From Pantoea sp. 18069 (GTDB lineage Bacteria; Pseudomonadota; Gammaproteobacteria; Burkholderiales; Burkholderiaceae_C), in the NCBI RefSeq assembly GCF_902706035.1, contig NZ_CACSJA010000036.1:1-50717 (forward strand): a DNA stretch of 50,717 nucleotides, written 5' to 3'. Shown one piece after another: positions 42,230 through 50,717 of the stretch. Each line of letters starts with the position of its first letter. Within the stretch, counting starts at the first letter, position 1. Under the pieces are notes generated by a model. It searched no databases. It worked only from the letters and a program-made list of their open reading frames with translations, and was not told where the DNA came from. The translations under genes were made by a program, and so were the position numbers.

Positions 42230-42592
42230 ATGCGTTCAATTCTGGCTGTAGATGATTCCCCTTCCATGCGCAAGATGGTGGCCTTCACCCTTTCCGGGGC
42301 TGGCTACCACGTGGTGGAAGCGGTGGACGGTCTGGATGCCTTGGCCAAGGCACAGGCGCAGCAGATTGACCTGGTGCTTGCCGACCAGAACATGCCCAAC
42401 CTCGACGGCATAGGCCTGACGCGCCAGTTGCGCGAACTGCCGCGCTTCAAGAACACGCCGATTTTGATTCTCACCACCGAGTCCAGCGACCAGATGAAGC
42501 AGGCCGGCCGCGCTGCGGGCGCCACGGGCTGGCTGGTCAAGCCTTTCGACCCCAATCGACTGATCGAAGTCATACAAAAAGTCATTCGCTGA
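42230..42592 (+). CDS. cheY: Chemotaxis response regulator CheY (second copy)
   Basis: 120 residues, single receiver: Asp9-Asp10 (AVDDSPSMRKMV), phosphoacceptor Asp52 (LADQNMPNLDG), Thr-Thr at about 81-82 (LILTTESSD) and Lys in LVKPFD. It has Trp where the first CheY has Tyr105 (TGWLVKPF), so its output surface differs. CheA starts 41 bases downstream, which implies it is phosphorylated by CheA. It may compete for phosphate with the motor CheY (a phosphate sink) or act in the receptor array. Confidence 0.94.
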   Translation: MRSILAVDDSPSMRKMVAFTLSGAGYHVVEAVDGLDALAKAQAQQIDLVLADQNMPNLDGIGLTRQLRELPRFKNTPILILTTESSDQMKQAGRAAGATGWLVKPFDPNRLIEVIQKVIR

Positions 42593-42633
42593 GCATGGCT
42601 GGCGCGGACGATCCACGGAATACAGGAACCCAG

Positions 42634-44772
42634 ATGGCGGATACACAGCACGACGCAGGCGCGGATTTCGATCTGACCCAGTTCTATCAGATCTTTTTTG
42701 AAGAGGCGGGTGAGAACCTCGACCAGATGGAGCAGATGCTGCTCAGTCTGGATCTGTCGGCAGCCGACGAGGAAGAGCTCAACGGCATTTTCCGTTGCGC
42801 CCACTCGATCAAGGGCGGCTCGGCGACGTTCGGCTTTGCCGACGTGGCCGAACTGACCCACAAGATGGAGTCGCTGCTGGACCGGCTGCGCCGCCATGAA
42901 ATCACCCCCATCCCGCAGATGGTCGATGTGCTGCTCGAGTCGGCGGACGCTTCGCGCAGCCTGCTCGCGCGCCATCAGGCGGGCGGTGTGGGCGAAGCCA
43001 TCTCGACGATCGACCTGGTGCGGCGCATCAGCGAACTCGCCGCGGGCGCCGCGCAGACCACAGCGCCGGCCGCCGCTGACCCCGTGTTCGTGCCCGCGAC
43101 GCCGCCCGTGATGGCGCCGCCACCGGCGCCGGCACCCGCTCCCGCGCCGGCCCCCGCACCTGAGCCCGCGCCCGTCGCGGCCGATGGCACGCGCGCGCTG
43201 CAGATCCGCATCGGGCCGCTGGAACGCGTGGAGCTCGCCGATTCGATCAAGGAACTGTTCCGTGATATTCCGGGCCTGGGCAGCATCGACGATCTGCCCT
43301 GCGCCGACGCGGGCTGCCGCCTGTTCAGCGTCCGCACGACTTCGACCGATGACGACCTGCTCGACCTGTTCGCTTTCCATGTGTCCAAGGAGCAGGTGCA
43401 GATCTCCGCGGCGGCTGGCGCTGCGGCGCCGGCGCCCGCAGCGGTGGCCGCTGCAGTCCCGGCTCCCGCACCTGTCGTTGCCGACGTGGCATATCCTGCG
43501 GCCCACGAAGCCTATGGCTTTTTCAGCGGCGCGCCCGGCGAGCCGCTGACCGTCGACGCATCCGCCGCGGCCAAGCCGGCGGCCCGGGCCGCAAGCCCGG
43601 CGCAGATGGAGTCGACCAGCATCCGCGTGGCCGTCAACAAGGTCGACCAGTTGATCAATCTGGTCGGCGAACTGGTGATCACGCAGGCCATGCTCGCGCA
43701 GACCAGCCGCGGCCTCGAAGCTTCGGTCAACCAGCAACTGCTGGCCGGGCTCGCCGACCTGGATCGCAACACCCGCGATCTGCAGGAGTCGGTCATGTCG
43801 ATACGCATGATTCCGATGTCCACGGTCTTCAGCCGCTTCCCGCGCATGTTGCGCGACCTGGCGAGCAAGCTCGACAAGAAGATCGACCTGCAGACCCTGG
43901 GCGAAGCCACCGAGCTCGACAAGGGCCTGGTCGAAAAGATCACCGATCCGCTGACGCACCTGGTGCGCAACAGCGTCGACCACGGCATCGAAACGCCCGC
44001 AGAGCGTCTGGCCGCGGGCAAGAGCGAGCAGGGCACGTTGACGCTCGCGGCCTCCCACCAGGGCAGCTCCATCGTGATCGAAGTGCGCGATGACGGCCGC
44101 GGCATGAACCGCGAGAAGATTCTTGCCAAGGCGCGCGAGCGCGGGCTCGACGTGTCGGACCAGATGGCCGATGCCGATGTCTGGCAACTGATCTTCGCGC
44201 CCGGCTTCTCCACGGCCGATGTCGTGACCGACGTTTCGGGCCGCGGCGTGGGCATGGATGTGGTCAAGCGCAACATTGCCGCGCTCAACGGCTCGGTGGA
44301 AATCGAGTCGGCCCAGGGCGTGGGCATGCGTGTGGCGGTGCGCCTGCCGCTGACGCTGGCGATCATGGACGGCATGTCGGTGGGCGTGGGCGAGGAGGTC
44401 TACATCCTGCCGCTGTCCTCGGTCGTCGAGTCCTTCCAGGTCAAGGCCGATGACATCAACACCGTGGCCCAGGGCTCGCAGTTGGTCAAGGTGCGCGACG
44501 AATACATGCCGGTGATCGCGCTCGAGCGCATCTTCGAAGTGCCGCGTGCCAGCGGCAGCGCGCCCAACGCCATCATGGTGGTCGTCGAGTCCGATGGCAA
44601 CCGCGTGGCGCTGCTGGTCGACGAGTTGCTGGGGCAGCACCAGGTGGTGGTCAAGAACCTCGAATCCAACTACCGCAAGGTGCCGAACGTGTCGGGCGCG
44701 ACCATCCTGGGCGACGGCACCGTGGCGCTGATCCTGGACACCGGCAGCCTGGTGCGGCGCGTGCGTTATTGA
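42634..44772 (+). CDS. cheA: Chemotaxis histidine kinase CheA
   Basis: 712 residues from the ATG at 42634 (AGGA 6 bases upstream; the ATG at 42595 has weaker support). P1: phospho-acceptor His57 in CAHSIKGGSATFGF. A Pro/Ala linker, then a P2-like domain (GPLERVELADSIKELFRDIPG, about 195-260). P3 dimerisation (VAVNKVDQLINLVGELVITQ). P4 kinase with HLVRNSVDHGIE, DDGRGMN and GRGVGMDVVKRNI. P5 CheW-like C-terminus. It passes phosphate to CheY and CheB in the receptor array. It lies between cheY and cheW. Confidence 0.98.
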   Translation: MADTQHDAGADFDLTQFYQIFFEEAGENLDQMEQMLLSLDLSAADEEELNGIFRCAHSIKGGSATFGFADVAELTHKMESLLDRLRRHEITPIPQMVDVLLESADASRSLLARHQAGGVGEAISTIDLVRRISELAAGAAQTTAPAAADPVFVPATPPVMAPPPAPAPAPAPAPAPEPAPVAADGTRALQIRIGPLERVELADSIKELFRDIPGLGSIDDLPCADAGCRLFSVRTTSTDDDLLDLFAFHVSKEQVQISAAAGAAAPAPAAVAAAVPAPAPVVADVAYPAAHEAYGFFSGAPGEPLTVDASAAAKPAARAASPAQMESTSIRVAVNKVDQLINLVGELVITQAMLAQTSRGLEASVNQQLLAGLADLDRNTRDLQESVMSIRMIPMSTVFSRFPRMLRDLASKLDKKIDLQTLGEATELDKGLVEKITDPLTHLVRNSVDHGIETPAERLAAGKSEQGTLTLAASHQGSSIVIEVRDDGRGMNREKILAKARERGLDVSDQMADADVWQLIFAPGFSTADVVTDVSGRGVGMDVVKRNIAALNGSVEIESAQGVGMRVAVRLPLTLAIMDGMSVGVGEEVYILPLSSVVESFQVKADDINTVAQGSQLVKVRDEYMPVIALERIFEVPRASGSAPNAIMVVVESDGNRVALLVDELLGQHQVVVKNLESNYRKVPNVSGATILGDGTVALILDTGSLVRRVRY

Positions 44773-44848
44773 TGGTCCCGCAAGGCAATCTGCATGAAAG
44801 CCGGGGCCTGCAGGTCCTGGCAGCTATCCAACGAGAAAGAGATCAATC

Positions 44849-45328
44849 ATGAGCGTGATGGGCAAGATGGCCGAGGGTACGGCCGCGCGTGAATACCTGA
44901 CGTTCCGCCTGGACCAGGAGGAATACGGGATCGATATCCTGAAGGTGCAGGAAATCCGCGGCTACGAGCCGCCGACGCGCATCGCCAATGCGCCCGCCTT
45001 CATCAAGGGCGTGGTCAATCTGCGTGGCACCATTGTGCCCATCGTGGACATGCGGCTGAAGTTCAACTGCTCGCAGGCCGAGTACAACAGCTTCACCGTG
45101 GTGATCATCCTGAACATGCACCAGCGCGTGGTCGGCATCGTCGTCGACTCGGTCAGCGATGTGATGGAGTTGCCGGCCGACGCGATCCGTTCCGCGCCCG
45201 ATATCGACAGCGCGATCGACAGCGGCAGCATCACCGGCCTGGGCTCGGTGGGCGAACGCATGCTGATCCTGCTGGACATCGAAAAGCTCATGTCCAGCGA
45301 CGACATGGGGCTGGTGGCCGCCGAGTGA
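44849..45328 (+). CDS. cheW: Chemotaxis coupling protein CheW
   Basis: 159 residues, one CheW domain: EYLTFRLDQEEYGIDILKVQEIRGY, FIKGVVNLRGTIVPIVDMRLKF, VVGIVVDSVSDVMELP. CheW links receptors to CheA. It follows cheA by 76 bases and precedes cheR. Confidence 0.97.
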   Translation: MSVMGKMAEGTAAREYLTFRLDQEEYGIDILKVQEIRGYEPPTRIANAPAFIKGVVNLRGTIVPIVDMRLKFNCSQAEYNSFTVVIILNMHQRVVGIVVDSVSDVMELPADAIRSAPDIDSAIDSGSITGLGSVGERMLILLDIEKLMSSDDMGLVAAE

Positions 45329-45371
45329 GCCGGATCCGTACCCGCCAGTGCCTGTGGGCCAGCGCGCTTCC

Positions 45372-46265
45372 ATGAATGCACCCATGCGCCAGACTTCAAT
45401 CCTTCCCACGGCCCCCGGCATGGATACGGCGGAAAGCGCCGGTAGCCCGCTGACGCAGGGCCGCGAATTCGTCTGGGCAGACGCGGACTTCGCGCGCGTG
45501 CAGGCGCTGATCTACCAGCGTGCGGGCATCAGCCTGCATGACGGCAAGCACGCCATGGTCTACAGCCGGCTGTCGCGGCGCCTGCGCGAAACCGGCCACG
45601 CGAGCTTTCGCGACTATCTTTCCTGGCTCGAGAAGCACGACGGCCCGGAATGGCAGGAGTTCGTGAACGCGCTGACGACCAACCTCACGGCTTTTTTCCG
45701 CGAACCGCACCACTTCGAGATCCTGTCCTCGCATCTGCACAGCAAGCCCGCGGGCACGCCCTGGCGCGCGTGGTGCAATGCCGCGTCGACGGGGGAGGAG
45801 CCGTATTCGATTGTCATGACGGCACTGGAGACGCTGGGCGCGAAAGCGCCGTTCAAGCTCTGGGCCAGCGACATCGACTCGCGCGTACTGGCCTCGGCCG
45901 CGGCCGGTGTCTACCGCGCCGAAAACCTCAAGGGGTTGTCGCCCGAGCGGCTGCAGCGCTTTTTCCTCAAGGGCAAGGCATCGAATGCCGGCATGGCACG
46001 GGTCAAGCCCGAGCTGCAGCAGATGATAGAGTTCCTCAGCGTCAATCTGATCCGCGATGACTGGCCGTTTCGCGACCCGTTCGACGTGGTGTTCTGCCGC
46101 AACGTGATGATTTATTTCGACGCCGCCACCCAGCGCCGCGTGCTCGAGCGCATCCATCGCGTGATGAAGCCCGGCGGCATGCTGTTCGTGGGCCATGCGG
46201 AGAACTTCAGCGAGTCGCGCGATCTGTTCACCTTGCGCGGGAAGACCGTCTATGAACGACGTTGA
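45372..46265 (+). CDS. cheR: Chemotaxis receptor methyltransferase CheR
   Basis: 297 residues from the ATG at 45372; a GTG at 45348 is also possible and no ribosome binding site decides. N-terminal helical part (VQALIYQRAGISLHDGKHAM), then the SAM-binding core (NAASTGEEPYSIVMTALE, WASDIDSRVLASAAAGVY) and DVVFCRNVMIYFD. CheR methylates receptor glutamates during adaptation. It overlaps cheD by 14 bases. Confidence 0.95.
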   Translation: MNAPMRQTSILPTAPGMDTAESAGSPLTQGREFVWADADFARVQALIYQRAGISLHDGKHAMVYSRLSRRLRETGHASFRDYLSWLEKHDGPEWQEFVNALTTNLTAFFREPHHFEILSSHLHSKPAGTPWRAWCNAASTGEEPYSIVMTALETLGAKAPFKLWASDIDSRVLASAAAGVYRAENLKGLSPERLQRFFLKGKASNAGMARVKPELQQMIEFLSVNLIRDDWPFRDPFDVVFCRNVMIYFDAATQRRVLERIHRVMKPGGMLFVGHAENFSESRDLFTLRGKTVYERR

Positions 46266-46986
46266 GCGCTTCAGAGCGGCCACCGGCAGCGGTGGCCAAG
46301 AAAGGCGCCGCGCGCCGCGCATTGCGCCGCTGCGCAGCGACCTGCTGGCTGCGGCGCCCGCGCCGGCCTCGTCGCTAGAGATCCTGCGCATGCGTGCGCG
46401 CCGCCCCGGGCAGGCCTCGTTTTTCTATTTCGACCCCCACTTCCAGTACAACGCGGTCAAGGTGCTGCCGGGCGAGTATTTCGTCTCCAACGAAAACATG
46501 GCCATCGTCACCGTGCTCGGCTCGTGCATTGCGGCCTGCCTCTGGGACAGCCGCATGCATGTCGGCGGCATGAACCATTTCATGCTGCCCGACAGCGATT
46601 CAAGCGATGCCTCGGGACGCTACGGCTCGTACGCCATGGAATTGCTGATCAACGAGATGCTCAAGCTCGGTGCGCGGCGCGAAACCATGCAGGCCAAGAT
46701 TTTCGGCGGTGGCCAGGTCATGCACAATTTCACGACAATGAACGTCGGCGAACGCAACACCGAATTCGTCAAGCAGTATTTGCAGACGGAGCGCATTCCT
46801 CTGGTTTCCGAGGATGTGCTCGATATCTACCCCCGCAAGGTGGTGTACTTTCCCGCCACAGGCAAGGCCATGGTCAAGCGCCTGGCCCATGCGCACCCGG
46901 ATACCCTGGTGGCGCAGGAGGCCCAGCGCGGCAGTGCAGCCACCTTGGCGCGGACGACGGCAGGCGGCTCAGTCGACCTGTTTTAA
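46252..46986 (+). CDS. cheD: Receptor deamidase CheD
   Basis: 244 residues. The catalytic Cys is in VTVLGSCIAACLWD and the His in VGGMNHFMLP; GGGQVM and GERNTEFVKQYLQTE are also typical. The first roughly 60 residues form an extra basic start (ERRRAPRIAPLRSDLL). CheD converts receptor Gln to Glu. The start at 46252 overlaps the cheR stop. The C-terminal tail GGSVDLF is like the tail of the CheZ-like protein (GSVELF). Confidence 0.95.
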   Translation: MNDVERFRAATGSGGQERRRAPRIAPLRSDLLAAAPAPASSLEILRMRARRPGQASFFYFDPHFQYNAVKVLPGEYFVSNENMAIVTVLGSCIAACLWDSRMHVGGMNHFMLPDSDSSDASGRYGSYAMELLINEMLKLGARRETMQAKIFGGGQVMHNFTTMNVGERNTEFVKQYLQTERIPLVSEDVLDIYPRKVVYFPATGKAMVKRLAHAHPDTLVAQEAQRGSAATLARTTAGGSVDLF

Positions 46987-47126
46987 GCGTGGCGAACACC
47001 ACCCTTGCTGCGTCGTTGCTTTGCCTTGCCGTGCTATTCGCACTGTCTGCGGCAAAGCGCCTAGTATCAACCGCGAATCTTCGATTTGCTGGGTGGTGTC
47101 AGCCACTCTAATTAGGGCCAGAGCGA
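46987..47126 (+). other. Gap before cheB
   Basis: 140 bases without a gene, wider than the other gaps in this operon. ACACCACCC at 46996-47004 and GGGTGGTGT at 47091-47099 are inverted copies, with about 86 bases between them. A weak CAAAG-N15-GCGAATC also occurs. A separate promoter for cheB is possible but not shown. Confidence 0.35.
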
Positions 47127-48242
47127 ATGAACAGGAAAACACGTGTGATTGTGGTCGACGACTCCGCGCTGGTGCGCAGTCTGTTGTCCGAGATCATCAA
47201 TCGACAGACCGACATGGAGTGCATAGGCACGGCCAACGACCCCTTGATCGCGCGCGAGATGATCCGCGAGATGAGTCCCGACGTGATCACGCTGGACGTG
47301 GAAATGCCCCGCATGGACGGCATTGACTTTCTGGGCCGGCTGATGCGCCTGCGCCCCATGCCGGTGCTGATGATCTCGACGCTGACCGAGCGCGGCGCCG
47401 AAGTCACCATGAAGGCGCTGGAGCTCGGCGCGGTCGATTTCGTCGCCAAGCCGCGCGTGGGCGTGGCCAACGGCCTCAATGATCTCGCGACCGAGATCGT
47501 CGACAAGATCCGCGTGGCCGCGGTGGCGCGCGTGCACCGCACGCTGGCCGCGGCCAACTCCGGCGCCGCAGCACCTGCGGCAGGCAGCCCATCCGCACGG
47601 CCCGGCCAGGCACAGTCGGCAGCGCCCGTGGCCATGCTCGGGCGTCTGTCGACCGAGAAGATCATTGCCATCGGCGCGTCCACGGGGGGCACCGAAGCCA
47701 TACGCGAAGTGCTGACCCATCTGCCGGCCGACTGCCCGGCCATCGTGATCACCCAGCACATGCCCCCGGGCTTCACCACCAGCTTTGCGGCGCGGCTCAA
47801 CACGCTGTGCCAGATCAAGGTCAAGGAAGCAGAGAACGGCGAGCGCATCCTGCCCGGCCACGCCTATATCGCGCCCGGCGGCAAGCATTTCTCCATCAAC
47901 CGCAGCGGCGCCAATTACGTCGCCGTGGTCGACGACACGCCGCCCGTCAACCGCCACAAGCCGTCGGTCGAAGTGCTGTTCCGCTCGGTGGCCGCCTGCG
48001 CGGGCCGCAATGCGGTCGGCGTCATGCTGACCGGCATGGGCGCGGACGGCGCCGTCGCGATGCGCGAAATGAAGCTCGCGGGCAGCTACAACTATGTGCA
48101 GGACGAAGCCAGCTGCATCGTCTTCGGCATGCCGCGCGAAGCCATTGCCCATGGCGCGGCCGATGAAGTGCTGCCGCTGGTGCAGATTGCACCGGCGCTG
48201 CTCACGCGCCTGCGCAGCGGCAATGCCCATCATCGGATCTGA
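47127..48242 (+). CDS. cheB: Chemotaxis methylesterase CheB
   Basis: 371 residues. Receiver domain with phosphoacceptor Asp57 (ITLDVEMPRMDG), an Ala/Pro linker (about 143-170), and the esterase domain with the triad Ser185 (GASTGGTEA), His211 (TQHMPPGF) and Asp307 (TGMGADGA). CheB removes receptor methyl groups when phosphorylated by CheA. It ends the chemotaxis operon and is followed by a strong terminator. Confidence 0.97.
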   Translation: MNRKTRVIVVDDSALVRSLLSEIINRQTDMECIGTANDPLIAREMIREMSPDVITLDVEMPRMDGIDFLGRLMRLRPMPVLMISTLTERGAEVTMKALELGAVDFVAKPRVGVANGLNDLATEIVDKIRVAAVARVHRTLAAANSGAAAPAAGSPSARPGQAQSAAPVAMLGRLSTEKIIAIGASTGGTEAIREVLTHLPADCPAIVITQHMPPGFTTSFAARLNTLCQIKVKEAENGERILPGHAYIAPGGKHFSINRSGANYVAVVDDTPPVNRHKPSVEVLFRSVAACAGRNAVGVMLTGMGADGAVAMREMKLAGSYNYVQDEASCIVFGMPREAIAHGAADEVLPLVQIAPALLTRLRSGNAHHRI

Positions 48243-48253
48243 TCGTCCATCCA

Positions 48254-48282
48254 TAAAAAAAGGAGCCGAGGCTCCTTTTTTT
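48254..48282. terminator. Bidirectional terminator between cheB and uup
   Basis: AAAAAAAGGAGCC, a 3- to 4-base loop, GGCTCCTTTTTTT. The A- and T-runs on both sides let it serve cheB on plus and uup on minus. Confidence 0.92.
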
Positions 48283-48296
48283 ACGTCTGCAGGCGC

Positions 48297-50189
<1,893 letters not shown>

Positions 50190-50240
50190 GGTGCGCGCAT
50201 TATGGACGGCCGCCCTAAAACCTACAGTGCGTGCCCAGCG

Positions 50241-50286
50241 CACAGGCGCCCGCCAGGGCGCCTGTCTCCCGCCGCAGGCGGGAGCA
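50241..50286. repeat. Two adjacent GC-rich hairpins upstream of uup
   Basis: CAGGCGCCcgccaGGGCGCCTG is followed by CTCCCGCCgcaGGCGGGAG. No T-run follows on either strand. They separate the uup start from the rRNA promoter region. Confidence 0.6.
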
Positions 50287-50503
50287 GGGAAAGCTGACAA
50301 AAAGTTGAAAAATACCTCTTTAGACCCTTTTGCCTGTGTTACATTTGCACTCCGCTTCGAACACAGCACTGCCGGCAACGGCAGGCTGAAAGCGAAACGG
50401 AAAAGTTGATCCTTCTTTGGGAAACGGTTGAAAAACCGGGCTACAATGCAAGGCTTCGCTGCTCAAACAGTCATTCACTGATCGAGCAGCGGGAAACTTA
50501 AAG

Positions 50504-50533
50504 TTGACAGGGTCTTTAAAACTGTTGTAGAAT
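50504..50533 (+). promoter_or_regulatory. Sigma-70-type rRNA operon promoter
   Basis: TTGACA at 50504-50509, 18 bases, TAGAAT at 50528-50533. A further TACAAT at 50442-50447 may mark an upstream promoter, but its -35 is unclear. The hairpin CGCTGCTC/GAGCAGCG lies between them (about 50457-50491). Confidence 0.75.
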
Positions 50534-50717
50534 TCAAGGCTCAGCTGATCGCAGCGAGTCCAGCAAGAAAGTCAAACTTCTTGCAGATCTTTAAAAATAT
50601 ACAGCCGATAAGCGTGGGCGTTTGAAGGCAACTGCCAAGTTCTTTTGGAACTAGTGCATAGCACTACAAACGCTCATGAAGAGAAGAAGTGAAGTTCACT
50701 TTGATTCTTTAATTTAT
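50534..50717 (+). ncRNA. Leader of an rRNA operon (16S gene lies beyond the window)
   Basis: The GATCTTTAAAAATATACAGC word at 50586-50605 resembles boxA of rRNA leaders. GGGCGTTTG near 50616-50624 and CAAACGCTC near 50667-50675 can pair, as in the stems that enclose 16S. AAGTGAAGTTCACTTTGATTC at 50687-50707 is typical of the last bases before a betaproteobacterial 16S gene. The window stops before the mature 16S start. Confidence 0.8.

Noticed and set aside
42304..44640. A 778-codon open frame on minus across cheA
   Set aside because: It is antisense to a clear cheA, is rich in His, Arg and Gly as such shadows are, and matches no family.
46996..47099. 9-base inverted copies before cheB as a regulatory hairpin
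   Set aside because: The loop would be about 86 bases, so the stem alone is weak; kept only as a note.

Overview
This window is a flagellar and chemotaxis island from a high-GC Gram-negative bacterium. It is most likely a betaproteobacterium of the order Burkholderiales, and probably family Comamonadaceae. That placement rests on gene content and order (flhB-flhA-flhF-flhG-like-fliA, and motA-motB-cheY-cheZ beside the flagellins), on the style of the rRNA leader at the right end, and on repeated GTTCGxCCTGAGCxTGTCGAAGG palindromes between genes. It is inference from reading, not a database match.

Layout. 1-4622 (minus): start of flgH, then flgG, F, E, D, C, B (rod, hook, hook cap). 4895-6484 (plus): flgA, flgM, flgN. 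6592-12902 (minus): fliA, a degenerate flhG-like gene, flhF, flhA, flhB (sigma-28, flagellar placement, export gate). 13248-16195 (minus): cheZ, cheY, motB, motA. 16402-24824: six flagellin genes, one on minus and five in tandem on plus. 25082-27347 (plus): fliD, fliS, fliT. 27929-28246 (minus): fliE. 28421-34988 (plus): fliF, G, H, I, J, K. 35486-39708 (plus): fliL, M, N, O, P, Q, R. 39792-41574 (minus): a NarL-type response regulator and a receiver-histidine kinase fusion. 41743-48242 (plus): a short CheZ-like protein, a second cheY, cheA, cheW, cheR, cheD, cheB. 48297-50189 (minus): uup, an ABC-F ATPase. 50190-50717: promoter and leader of an rRNA operon whose 16S gene lies just past the window end.

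How the genes work together. The window encodes nearly the whole basal body, export apparatus, C-ring, stators and late filament genes, with an anti-sigma/sigma switch (FlgM/FliA). Good sigma-28 sites (TAAAG or TCAAG, 15 bases, CCGATAA-like) stand before flgM, three flagellin genes and fliD. Receptors, flhDC, flgI-L and any flagellin glycosylation genes are not in the window.

Most unusual points: the six-flagellin array built from repeated promoter-gene-terminator units; an FlhG/MinD-like protein whose ATP-binding loop is eroded; a second, short CheZ-like protein that keeps the catalytic Asp and Gln and sits beside a second CheY; a shared C-terminal GSV(D/E)LF tail on that protein and on CheD; and a roughly 270-base inverted repeat that brackets fliE-fliK and could allow inversion of that block. 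No wholly new system was seen.
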